NCBI GenBank assembly: GCA_017616735.1
Contig: JAFZXP010000001.1
Location: 1-58,793, forward strand
DNA: 58,793 nt
DNA from: Bacteroidales bacterium
GTDB taxonomy: Bacteria; Bacteroidota; Bacteroidia; Bacteroidales; F082
Reading direction: 5' to 3'
Shown here: positions 40,212 to 47,956 of the stretch, piece by piece
Numbering within the stretch: position 1 is the first letter of the stretch
Layout: each line of letters begins with the position of its first letter
The notes under the pieces: generated by a model
Told to the model about the DNA's origin: nothing
Databases searched by the model: none
Seen by the model: only the letters and a program-made list of their open reading frames with translations
Position numbers and translations under genes: made by a program

Positions 40212-43145
40212 ATGAAAAAACTAACTTTCTTGCTTGTCGTCGCTTTGTTTTTGACGGCATGTTCGTCGGAACCTGAAATCGCCGACTCAGGTCGAGAGCC
40301 GGTATCTTATGTAAATGTTTTCATCGGCACTGGCGGTCACGGTCACACTTATCCGGGTGCCACCGCGCCGTTTGGCATGGTGCAGCTTAGCCCCGACACC
40401 CGTATGGACGACTGGGACGGCTGCTCGGGTTACCATTACTCTGACGACCATATTCTAGGTTTCAGCCACACTCACTTGAGCGGCACTGGCTGCAACGATT
40501 ACGGTGATTTCCGTTTTATGCCTGTTGTTGGCGAAAAGCATTATAAATCAGATGAATATCGCTCGGCTTTCCGTCATGAAACCGAGGTGGCGCGCCCAGG
40601 TTATTACAGCGTGGTTTTGGATGATTATAATATAAAGGTGGAGTTGGCATCGGGTGTTCGCGCCGCAATACACCGCTATTACTTCCCGCAAGGCGAAAAT
40701 GCTTCGGTAATCCTCGATTTGAAGGAGTCGACATTGTCGGCCGAGAAGATTTATGAGGCATGGGCTAAGGTTGAAGGAGAAAATGCCATCAGCGGTTTCC
40801 GCCGCAGCGGATATTGGGCAAGAGACCAATACATTTATTTCTATGCGGAGTTCTCCAAGCCGATAAAGAAACACGATAACACAAAAGACGGTTTGGTACA
40901 TTCGTTTGACTTCTTGAACGACGGCACTCCATTGCTGATGCGTATCGGAATATCGGCTGTAGATGTGGAAGGGGCCAAGAAGAATCTTGAATCGGAAATT
41001 ACAGATTTTGACCTCGACGCCTTGGCTGAAAAGACATACAATCAGTGGAACGAAGAGTTGAGCCGCATCAGTGTGAAGAGCGTCAACGAAAAAGACAAGA
41101 CTGTATTCTATACCGCTCTTTACCACTCATTTATAGTGCCTAACCTCTATTCAGATGTGGACGGACGCTATCGTGCTCACGACCTGCAGGTGCATCAGGC
41201 CGCCAGCCCGCGTTACACAATTTTCTCGCAGTGGGATACATTCCGCACTGAGAATCCGCTGCTCAATATCATACAGCCTAAACGTTCGGTGGATATCATC
41301 AACACCTTTATAGATAATTATGAGACCGGCGGCTTGCTGCCTACATGGGAGCTGGCGGCCAACGAAACTCACTGCATGATAGGTTATCATTCAATTCCGG
41401 TATTTGCCGACGCTTATGTCAACGGCATCACCGGATTTGACGCCGACAAGGCTTTGGCGGCAATGGTCGACAGGGCCAATAAGGATTTCTTCGGCTTGGA
41501 TTGTTACAAGAAATACGGTTACATAGCAGCCGACGCAGCCGGTGAATCGGTGTCGACAACTTTGGAATATGCCTACGACGACTGGTGCATAGCTGTGATG
41601 GCCGACAAAATGGGCCGGCAGGACGTGGCCGACGAATTCTATCGCCGCGCACAATATTACAAAAACCTCTACGACCCCGAGACCAAGTTTTTCCGTGGCC
41701 GCAAAAACGGAGGTTTTGTTACACCTTTCGATCCGCGTCAGGTCAATTTCATGCTGACCGAAGCCAATACTTGGCAGTACAACTTCTTCGCGCCTCAGGA
41801 TGTCAACACTCACATTGAGATGATGGGTGGCAATGAGCAGTATGGCACGATGTTGAGCCGCCTGTTCAGCACTTCGTCCGACCTCACTGGCCGTCAGCAG
41901 GTTGACATCACCGGACTTATCGGACAATACGCTCACGGCAACGAGCCGTCGCACCACATCGCCTATCTGTTCAACTTTATCGGCAAACCGGCCAAGACCC
42001 AGAAAATGGTCGGCAAGATTATGAATGAGCTTTATACAGATCAAACCGACGGTCTCTGCGGCAATGAAGACTGCGGCCAGATGTCGGCTTGGTATGTGAT
42101 GAGCGCCATGGGATTCTTCCCGGTGACTCCGGCATGCGGATACTATGTGATTGGCGTGCCGCATTTCGAGAAGATGACGCTCAATTTGGAAAATGGCAAA
42201 CAATTTACGATTATTGCCAAAAATCTTTCCAGAGAAAACTGCTTCATCGAGTCGGTGCGTCTGAATGGCAAGAAACTGAATCGCAGTTACATTTATTATA
42301 ATGAGATAGCTGAAGGCGGCAAGCTTGAATTCACAATGACAAGCGACCGTAACACGGCATGGGCTACCAAAGCGAAAGACTGCCCGGTGATGAGAATTGA
42401 CCGTAACGTCATAGTTACAACTCCGATAATCACAGTTGACCAGTATGTTTTCTACGACAGCCTGCAGGTGACAATCACGCATCCCGACAAAGATGCCGTG
42501 ATTTATTATGCCTTGGATGTTAACGATCCGTCGGAGGGCATGATTCGCAGCGCAAAGATATATGACGGTCCGTTTGTGATAAAGGCCACCACCGAAGTCA
42601 ACGCGGTGGCTGTGGTTGATCTGGGTGACGGACAGTCGCATGTGTCGACAGTGGCGTCGGGCGTTTTCAAGAAGATTGATGCCGGCCGCACAGTGACACT
42701 CAAGAATAATTACAGCGACCAATATGCGGCCGGCGGTGATATCGCCCTGATTGACCTTCAGCGTGGCAACGACAATTTCCGAGTAGGCACATGGCAGGGG
42801 TTTTACGGCGTCGATCTGGTGGCTACAGTCGACTTGGGTGAGATGACCGACATTACACGTTTGGCCGGAAGTTTCCTGCAGGATCAGAAGTCGTGGATAT
42901 TCATGCCTGAAGAGGTGGAATTCCTTATTTCAGACGACGGAAAGAAGTTTAAATCGGTAGGCGTCGTTGAGAATGAAATTTCCCCGGAAGCTGAAGAAGC
43001 TGTAACTCAAGAGTTGGAAATCCGCAAAAAAATGAAAGCCCGTTACGTGAGAATGGTGGCAAAGTCAATTGGCAACTGTCCTGACTGGCATGTGGGCGCC
43101 GGCGAGAAATCGTGGATTTTCTGCGATGAAATTGTTATAGAATAA
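40212..43145 (+). CDS. GH92 alpha-mannosidase lipoprotein
   Basis: 977 residues from ATG 40212; an in-frame TTG 15 codons upstream lacks support. The lipobox is FLTAC (Cys17). The GH92 N-terminal beta-sandwich starts VNVFIGTGGHGHTYPGA. The (alpha/alpha)6 catalytic domain follows, with the HCMIGYHSIPVFADAY, GNEDCGQMSAWYVMSAMG and GFFPVTPACG segments; the acidic residues there fit inverting, Ca2+-dependent exo-mannosidases. After about residue 750 come a chitobiase C-terminal-like domain (YVFYDSLQVTITHPD) and an F5/8-type carbohydrate-binding domain. It probably trims N-glycan or mannan alpha-mannosides at the cell surface or in the periplasm. No SusC/D pair or regulator is adjacent, so it is not part of a visible PUL. 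Confidence 0.94.
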   Translation: MKKLTFLLVVALFLTACSSEPEIADSGREPVSYVNVFIGTGGHGHTYPGATAPFGMVQLSPDTRMDDWDGCSGYHYSDDHILGFSHTHLSGTGCNDYGDFRFMPVVGEKHYKSDEYRSAFRHETEVARPGYYSVVLDDYNIKVELASGVRAAIHRYYFPQGENASVILDLKESTLSAEKIYEAWAKVEGENAISGFRRSGYWARDQYIYFYAEFSKPIKKHDNTKDGLVHSFDFLNDGTPLLMRIGISAVDVEGAKKNLESEITDFDLDALAEKTYNQWNEELSRISVKSVNEKDKTVFYTALYHSFIVPNLYSDVDGRYRAHDLQVHQAASPRYTIFSQWDTFRTENPLLNIIQPKRSVDIINTFIDNYETGGLLPTWELAANETHCMIGYHSIPVFADAYVNGITGFDADKALAAMVDRANKDFFGLDCYKKYGYIAADAAGESVSTTLEYAYDDWCIAVMADKMGRQDVADEFYRRAQYYKNLYDPETKFFRGRKNGGFVTPFDPRQVNFMLTEANTWQYNFFAPQDVNTHIEMMGGNEQYGTMLSRLFSTSSDLTGRQQVDITGLIGQYAHGNEPSHHIAYLFNFIGKPAKTQKMVGKIMNELYTDQTDGLCGNEDCGQMSAWYVMSAMGFFPVTPACGYYVIGVPHFEKMTLNLENGKQFTIIAKNLSRENCFIESVRLNGKKLNRSYIYYNEIAEGGKLEFTMTSDRNTAWATKAKDCPVMRIDRNVIVTTPIITVDQYVFYDSLQVTITHPDKDAVIYYALDVNDPSEGMIRSAKIYDGPFVIKATTEVNAVAVVDLGDGQSHVSTVASGVFKKIDAGRTVTLKNNYSDQYAAGGDIALIDLQRGNDNFRVGTWQGFYGVDLVATVDLGEMTDITRLAGSFLQDQKSWIFMPEEVEFLISDDGKKFKSVGVVENEISPEAEEAVTQELEIRKKMKARYVRMVAKSIGNCPDWHVGAGEKSWIFCDEIVIE

Positions 43146-43163
43146 AAAAAAGTCGTACTTTTG
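43132..43163 (+). promoter_or_regulatory. Promoter of the yitT-family gene
   Basis: TTG at 43132-43134 (inside the 3' end of the GH92 gene) and TACTTTTG at 43156-43163 with 21 bases between. The leader is about 33 bases. Confidence 0.6.
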
Positions 43164-43201
43164 CGGCCCGAAATTGAAGTTACAAACAAAAATTATAAAC
43201 A

Positions 43202-44218
43202 ATGGTTAGTTCAAAAGAGGTTTTTAATTACATAGCTACCAAGAAATTCTGGGTTGAATTTCTGATCATGACATTCGGCATGATTCTGACAGCTATTTGC
43301 GTTCACTACTTTTTGGTGCCAAGCAAGCTCATCATCGGTACAATTTCCGGTTTGTCAATCGTTTTGGCAACTGTTTCGGAAAGTTTGTTCGGTGTGCATC
43401 TTGAGGTGTCAGTGATGATTTTCGTCATCAATGCCATTTTGCTGGTGCTGGCATATTTCCTGATAGGCAAGGAGTTCGGAATCAAGACGGTTTATACCGC
43501 TTTGATTTTGGGACCTTTCACTGCCTTGTTCGAGAAATATCTGCCATATCAGATGGTCATTACTAAGTTGTACGGTGAAAAGAGTGCGTTTTTCGACGCC
43601 GCCACCGGTGGCTGGTCGCCAACCGTTCTGCACGACGGTGTGTCTTCGCTGATGGGCGACCCTTGGTTTGACCTGGTTTGCTTTGTGCTCATCCTGAGTT
43701 TCGCACAGGCCACTCTGTTCAAAATCAACGCATCAACCGGCGGTCTAGACATTTTGGCAAAGATAGTCAACAAATACATGCACTTCGATATCGGAGCATC
43801 GGTAACAGTGGCCGGCACAGTCATCTGCTTGACAGCCTTCGCTATCAACCCGTTCAATATCGTTGTGATAGGTTTGATCGGTACATGGATCAACGGTCTT
43901 GTTGTCGACTATTTCACGGCAGGTTTGAACAACAGAAAACGTGTTTGCATTATCAGCCCTCAGTATAAACACATTCAGGACTTCATCATTAACGAACTCG
44001 AGCGCGGCGTGACCATGTACGATGTGACAGGCGGTTACAGCAATCAGAAAAAGGTTGAAATCGAAGCTCTTCTGACCAAGGACGAGTTCTCAAGCTTGAT
44101 GAACCACATCAATGAGAATGACATCAATGCTTTCATTACAGCAGGCAATGTCAGCGAGGTGTACGGTTTGTGGGCAAGCAAGAAGAAGAAAACCAAACAC
44201 GATAGAGCAAAGCTTTGA
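43202..44218 (+). CDS. YitT-family membrane protein (DUF161/DUF2179)
   Basis: 338 residues. About six transmembrane helices (residues 18-245) belong to the YitT/DUF161 family: YFLVPSKLIIGTISGLSIVL, then TGGLDILAKIVNKY. The cytoplasmic DUF2179 domain lies at about 250-315, with RGVTMYDVTGGYSNQKK, a ligand-sensing-like fold. The Lys-rich tail ends DRAKL. Function in the family is not firmly known; a transporter is likely. It is a single-gene unit with its own promoter. Its last codons and the following ~40 bases are imperfectly repeated 262 bp downstream. Confidence 0.88.
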   Translation: MVSSKEVFNYIATKKFWVEFLIMTFGMILTAICVHYFLVPSKLIIGTISGLSIVLATVSESLFGVHLEVSVMIFVINAILLVLAYFLIGKEFGIKTVYTALILGPFTALFEKYLPYQMVITKLYGEKSAFFDAATGGWSPTVLHDGVSSLMGDPWFDLVCFVLILSFAQATLFKINASTGGLDILAKIVNKYMHFDIGASVTVAGTVICLTAFAINPFNIVVIGLIGTWINGLVVDYFTAGLNNRKRVCIISPQYKHIQDFIINELERGVTMYDVTGGYSNQKKVEIEALLTKDEFSSLMNHINENDINAFITAGNVSEVYGLWASKKKKTKHDRAKL

Positions 44219-44259
44219 TTTTACTGGGGTTTGAAAAGGTTTTAAACCTAAATGGTTAA
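44189..44259 (+). repeat. yitT tail repeat, copy A
   Basis: It covers the last codons, stop and downstream bases of yitT. Shared with copy B are AAAGCTTTGATTTT (44209-44222), GTTTTAAA (44239-44246) and TGGTTAA (44253-44259). Confidence 0.7.
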
Positions 44260-44408
44260 AATTTTCAAAAAATTTTTGAAAAAAAACGTAAAAAACCTAA
44301 GCAAAATCAAGCCGATAGGCGACAATTTGGAAGCGCTTTGTTATTTGAAAGCTCTATAATTTAAACGTAATCAATAAATTACGCGTATTAAAAAATATTT
44401 TTTAGAAA

Positions 44409-44441
44409 TTGTCACGCGATAGTAAATATTGTGTAATTTTG
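44409..44441 (+). promoter_or_regulatory. Promoter with no protein gene downstream
   Basis: TTG at 44409-44411 and TAATTTTG at 44434-44441, 22 bases apart. The only downstream signal on this strand is a terminator about 100 bases on; ruvB points the other way. Confidence 0.55.
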
Positions 44442-44446
44442 CACCC

Positions 44447-44511
44447 GAAAAACAAACAAAGCAAGAGAGTAAAGCTTTGATTTTTCATAGGATTAAGTTT
44501 TAAATGGTTAA
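44447..44511 (+). repeat. yitT tail repeat, copy B
   Basis: Repeats the 3' end of yitT: AAAGCTTTGATTTT (44471-44484) and GTTTTAAA directly joined to TGGTTAA (44497-44511), with six bases missing relative to copy A. Confidence 0.7.
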
Positions 44512-44553
44512 TTTGGAAGAAAGGTTCCCTCCCCAGGAACCTTCTTCTTTTTT
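44448..44553 (+). ncRNA. Candidate small RNA, about 105 nt
   Basis: Delimited by a full promoter (44409-44441) and an intrinsic terminator (44516-44553). There is no plausible protein: the only ORF crosses the terminator stem. The 5' half is repeat copy B. No known RNA family was recognised. It could instead be a leftover transcript from a degraded gene. Confidence 0.4.
44516..44553 (+). terminator. Intrinsic terminator of the candidate small RNA
   Basis: AAGGTTCC (44521-44528) pairs with GGAACCTT (44536-44543), and the stem extends over GAAGA/CTTC with one bulged A. A T-run follows. It also precedes the end of convergent ruvB. Confidence 0.8.
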
Positions 44554-44570
44554 ATTATGTCTGTTTTAGC

Positions 44571-45593
44571 TTAAAACAAACTGCCTTGATCGGCACCTTT
44601 AAACAATCCTAAATGCTTGTAAGCCAGATCGGTGGCCACTCTGCCTCGTGGAGTGCGCATCAGATAACCTTCCTGAATGAGGAAAGGCTCGCATACTTCT
44701 TCTATAGTGCCAGCCTCTTCGCCTACCGCAGTGGCAATGGTATTGACACCGACAGGACCGCCTTTAAACTTCTCAATAATGGTGAGCAAGATGCGATTGT
44801 CCATGTCGTCGAGACCGTGTTGGTCGACGTTGAGCGCCTTGAGCCCGATTTTCGCGATGTCGATGGTAATTCTGCCGTCACCTTTGATTTGGGCGAAATC
44901 GCGCACACGGCGTAGCAGCAAATTGGCGATACGAGGGGTGCCGCGGCTGCGTCGGGCAATCTCGAAGGCCGCCTCGTCGTCGATAGGCACCTTCAGGATT
45001 GAAGCTGAACGTTTGATTATGTTGGATAAGGTCTTTGAATCGTAATATTCAAGTCGCATATTGATGCCGAAACGTGAGCGCAGAGGTGCTGTAAGCAATC
45101 CGGAACGTGTGGTGGCGCCAATAAGAGTGAATGGATTGAGCTGAATCTGAACGCTGCGGGCGTTAGGTCCGGTTTCAATCATGATGTCGATGCGGTAGTC
45201 TTCCATGGCGGAATACAAATATTCCTCCACGACAGGGCTTAAACGGTGTATTTCATCGATGAAAAGCACGTCGTTTTTTTCAAGGCTGGTAAGCAATCCG
45301 GCCAGATTTCCCGGCTTGTCGAGCACCGGCCCCGATGTCATCTTCAGATTGACGCCCAATTCGTTGGCAATGATGTGCGAAAGGGTGGTCTTGCCCAGGC
45401 CTGGAGGGCCGTGAAGCAAAACATGGTCGAGCGATTCGCCGCGCTGTGCGGCAGCCTGCACAAAGACTTTCAGATTGGCAACCACCTGCTCTTGTCCGGC
45501 AAAACTGGCAAAAGCATCGGGGCGCAACACCTGTTCGATCTCTTTCTCGGCCTTGCTCATTGATGTACCATATGCATCGAGATTTTCATTCAT
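44571..45593 (-). CDS. ruvB: Holliday junction branch-migration helicase RuvB
   Basis: 340 residues from ATG 45593; the open frame 46 codons further upstream is AT-rich, crosses the promoter box and is not RuvB sequence. The AAA+ core has Walker A GPPGLGKT (62-69), Walker B FIDEIH (111-116), [10 protein letters not shown] and the arginine finger region RSRFGI. The C-terminal winged helix ends with [17 protein letters not shown]. With RuvA it drives branch migration in recombination repair. It is divergent from the SPOR-domain gene. Confidence 0.97.
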   Translation of the reverse strand: MNENLDAYGTSMSKAEKEIEQVLRPDAFASFAGQEQVVANLKVFVQAAAQRGESLDHVLLHGPPGLGKTTLSHIIANELGVNLKMTSGPVLDKPGNLAGLLTSLEKNDVLFIDEIHRLSPVVEEYLYSAMEDYRIDIMIETGPNARSVQIQLNPFTLIGATTRSGLLTAPLRSRFGINMRLEYYDSKTLSNIIKRSASILKVPIDDEAAFEIARRSRGTPRIANLLLRRVRDFAQIKGDGRITIDIAKIGLKALNVDQHGLDDMDNRILLTIIEKFKGGPVGVNTIATAVGEEAGTIEEVCEPFLIQEGYLMRTPRGRVATDLAYKHLGLFKGADQGSLF

Positions 45594-45610
45594 ATCCAGA
45601 AAATTATTCA

Positions 45611-45618
45611 CAAAATTA
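45611..45618 (-). promoter_or_regulatory. -7 box of ruvB
   Basis: The minus strand reads TAATTTTG, 17 bp before ATG 45593. No TTG at the right distance. Confidence 0.4.
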
Positions 45619-45675
45619 CAAAAAAAACACACTAAATTGAAAAGTTTTGCGTAATTTAGCAAAAAATTTAGTGTT

Positions 45676-46242
45676 TTGAGAAACAGACTGTTGCTTTTAG
45701 TATTAATAAGCTTGTTATCAACAACTTGCATCGCGCAAAGAGGGTTTCTTATCCTTAGTCAGGATGCAAGAATTGATACTTTGGTGATGAAACAGCGCCA
45801 GATTCACGTAAGCGACAGCACTATCGACGGCTACCGTGTGCAGATTTTCATGGAGCTTGGCAACGATGCGCTTAAACACGCCGACAGCGTCAAGGAATTA
45901 TTCCGTAAAGACTATCCCGAAGTGCCGGTTTATCTGGTGTTCGGACAACCATACTACCGCTTGCGCATTGGCGATTTCCGCACGCGTCTGGAAGCTGAGA
46001 ACATGTATCATCAGGTTAAAAAACGCTTCAAGAACGCTTTTGTAACCGGCGACCGCATTGAGTTGCCGTACATCGCCTTGTGCTCACGGATTGACGAGTA
46101 CGACTCGCTGCTAATGGATACTGTTGAAAAGAGAATCTTCATCGAAGATGAAATATTGGAGATAGATACTCTGCTGATTGACAGTTTGTATATCAACGAC
46201 AGCATATATGATTTCAACCAAAGCATATATTACGATGAATGA
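45676..46242 (+). CDS. SPOR-domain protein, exported
   Basis: 188 residues from a TTG start (45676). No ATG or GTG is available: the frame is closed by TAA at 45652, and a full signal peptide ([17 protein letters not shown]) begins four residues after TTG. Residues about 55-125 match the SPOR peptidoglycan-binding pattern: YRVQIF, then [25 protein letters not shown] and [15 protein letters not shown] domains bind denuded glycan strands at septa. The C-terminal 60 residues are Asp/Ile/Ser-rich and unknown. The next gene starts 3 bp after the stop. Confidence 0.82.
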   Translation: MRNRLLLLVLISLLSTTCIAQRGFLILSQDARIDTLVMKQRQIHVSDSTIDGYRVQIFMELGNDALKHADSVKELFRKDYPEVPVYLVFGQPYYRLRIGDFRTRLEAENMYHQVKKRFKNAFVTGDRIELPYIALCSRIDEYDSLLMDTVEKRIFIEDEILEIDTLLIDSLYINDSIYDFNQSIYYDE

Positions 46243-46245
46243 CCT

Positions 46246-46701
46246 ATGGGAAACGATGAACTGAAAAATAAGGTTAACGAGCTGTTCAGGCTTTTCAAGA
46301 AGGTTATGGAAAAGTATCCGCCCGAGGATGTGCCTGGCATTGACAAGGAACAATTGGAACAGCTGAAATCTTACCTGTCGCAGTACGATATGATGAAGGA
46401 TAACATTTCGGTTGAGATGTTCAGCATGATGGACAACGGAATGGCGAATCACTTCATCGACATGCTTATCAATAAACTTCGTGAGCAGTTGGGTGACGAA
46501 GCTGATGATTCGGTTGCTCAGAATCATATTGAGGATGTGGAACTTAAAGAGAAAGCCTTTGAATCGTTGCAGACGGGCGAGAACTATCAGACTTTGATCG
46601 ATGCCATTGACGCCCAGCTTAAAAATCCAGAGCTTTCCGATGAAGAAATTGACATATTGCTTGACAAGCGTCAGAAATTGACCGGCAAATTAGAAAAATA
46701 A
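46246..46701 (+). CDS. Acidic helical protein of unknown function
   Basis: 151 residues, strongly charged (many Glu, Asp and Lys), no signal peptide or membrane helix. Helical heptad-like spacing is seen over about residues 1-60 and 105-151. I recognise no family. It lies 3 bp after the SPOR gene and 20 bp before the beta-barrel gene on the same strand, so the three form one operon linking envelope proteins with this apparently cytoplasmic one. Real coding is supported by tight spacing and normal amino-acid composition. Confidence 0.75.
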   Translation: MGNDELKNKVNELFRLFKKVMEKYPPEDVPGIDKEQLEQLKSYLSQYDMMKDNISVEMFSMMDNGMANHFIDMLINKLREQLGDEADDSVAQNHIEDVELKEKAFESLQTGENYQTLIDAIDAQLKNPELSDEEIDILLDKRQKLTGKLEK

Positions 46702-46721
46702 GATAGATAAAAAGTATAAAC

Positions 46722-47387
46722 ATGAAGAAAAAGCTTTTCATACTTCCGGCATTGTTGCTGATAACCATGATGGCTAACGCACAGCTGATCAAAGACAGAA
46801 CAAACGGAAAAATCACAGTTGGTTTTGACTTGTACACCGATATGAACACTGGAGCCGACTATGAGAATTTCAAACTTCGCGCCATCAACCAAGGTTTTGG
46901 AGCTTATATCACATATAATTTCCCGATGGGTGAGTCGAAACATACCACTTCGCTGGGCTTGGGATTCAGCTCGCACAACTACTATATGAAGAATGCCTGG
47001 TTGGCTCAACCTTACGAAGAAGTGATTGTGTTTGAAGAAATTACATCGTACGACAAAAGTAAAATCAACTTCAACTATCTTGATATTCCGCTTGAGGTTA
47101 ATTTCAGAGTAGCCGATAAATTCAAATTCTCTATCGGCGCCAAGGTGAGCTTCTTGATGAGCAGCAAGTCGAAATGCATAGGCGATGTGTATGGCGACGG
47201 ACACAATTGGGAGGTGAAATACGGTAGCATCAACTCGTTGGAGAGCGTTATTTATTCAGCTACGGCCAGAATGGGTTACAGATGCGTCAATTTGTTCATC
47301 GGCTACCAGTTCAAAAACTCGTTCAAATCGGGCAAGGGGCCAGAAGTGCTGCCGTTCTCAATTGGTATCGGCATCAGAGCCTACTAA
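46722..47387 (+). CDS. Small outer-membrane beta-barrel protein
   Basis: 221 residues with a signal peptide (MKKKLFILPALLLITMMANA, residues 1-20). Alternating strands follow, with short turns: ITVGFDLYTDMN, FGAYITYNFPMG, TTSLGLGFSSHN, NYLDIPLEVNFRVADKFKFSIGAKVSFL, ending IGIGIRAY with a terminal Tyr. This is the pattern of 8-10-strand barrels (PorT/OmpA-barrel like). Third gene of the SPOR/unknown/barrel operon. Its stop overlaps the stop of the convergent PAP2-like gene. Function unknown. Confidence 0.8.
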   Translation: MKKKLFILPALLLITMMANAQLIKDRTNGKITVGFDLYTDMNTGADYENFKLRAINQGFGAYITYNFPMGESKHTTSLGLGFSSHNYYMKNAWLAQPYEEVIVFEEITSYDKSKINFNYLDIPLEVNFRVADKFKFSIGAKVSFLMSSKSKCIGDVYGDGHNWEVKYGSINSLESVIYSATARMGYRCVNLFIGYQFKNSFKSGKGPEVLPFSIGIGIRAY

Positions 47388-47956
47388 ACAAGAAGGATAA
47401 AATACATTATAATGACAGTGGAGAATCCCACGGCGAGGCCTGAGTAAATTTGGGCGTTGCTGTGGGATTTCAATTTTAGTCGGGCGGCCAGCACAATGCC
47501 TGTCAGCAAGATGCTTGCTATGAAATGCGGCAAATACATGCGCATGGACATTGTCGCCATCACAAACAGACAGGCTGCCAAATTGCCCCAACCAAGCGAA
47601 TGCAGGCTTATTTTCCAGAAAAATGAGATGACAAAAGCCAAAGCGGTGACAAGCAAAACGCTGGTCAGATAGAAATTGAAGAAAGGCGGGATGTGTAATC
47701 GGCTGAAAAACCTGATTGCGGCGTAAAGAAACATCAATAACACAAACAGCGCTCCAGGACGGTCGTCACGGTCTTCCATTTCCAATGACGAAATCAGCTT
47801 CCAACGTTTCATCATTACAATGACAAGCCCCGGAATAAGACAAGTCATGGCAAAGACGATTAATGTCAGGCGCCAGTTGCCGGCCAGCAATAAAAACATC
47901 CAAGTCGGTTGGAAGATGGGATGACCTATGATGGAGATGACTTTGGCTGTCTTCAT
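47384..47956 (-). CDS. PAP2-like integral membrane protein
   Basis: 190 residues with about six hydrophobic helices. The arrangement with an Arg-rich loop (RDDRPGALF), SLHSLGWGN and the end SHSNAQIYSGLAVGF resembles Bacteroidota PAP2-related membrane proteins that keep the fold but have weak phosphatase motifs. In the best case the lipid phosphatase site is incomplete, so activity on polyprenyl phosphates is only a guess. Its ATG overlaps the rpoN stop by four bases (ATGA), so it is cotranscribed with rpoN. Confidence 0.7.
   Translation of the reverse strand: MKTAKVISIIGHPIFQPTWMFLLLAGNWRLTLIVFAMTCLIPGLVIVMMKRWKLISSLEMEDRDDRPGALFVLLMFLYAAIRFFSRLHIPPFFNFYLTSVLLVTALAFVISFFWKISLHSLGWGNLAACLFVMATMSMRMYLPHFIASILLTGIVLAARLKLKSHSNAQIYSGLAVGFSTVIIMYFILLV

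Larger units (their letters stand above)
44219..44570. other. 352-bp gene-free stretch between yitT and ruvB
   Basis: Very AT-rich. Contents: the end of repeat copy A, an A/T-rich imperfect palindrome around 44258-44280, a small hairpin CGTAAT/ATTACG (44366-44383), a promoter (44409-44441), repeat copy B, a candidate small RNA (44448-44553) and its terminator. A 21-codon ORF starting at ATG 44504 runs through the terminator and is not considered coding. Confidence 0.7.

Noticed and set aside
41391..42722. 443-codon antisense ORF in the GH92 gene
   Set aside because: Product of codon bias opposite a real gene; His/Val/Ala-rich translation without family features, while the GH92 frame has clear motifs.
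40212..43145. Polysaccharide utilisation locus around the GH92 gene
   Set aside because: No susC/susD pair, further glycosidase or regulator lies next to it; YitT and a T9SS cargo are the neighbours.
44504..44569. 21-codon ORF in the yitT-ruvB gap
   Set aside because: It runs through the terminator stem and T-run, so it would not be fully transcribed.
45594..45731. 46-codon N-terminal extension of ruvB
   Set aside because: AT-rich non-homologous sequence that crosses the ruvB -7 box; the 340-residue form has the usual length.
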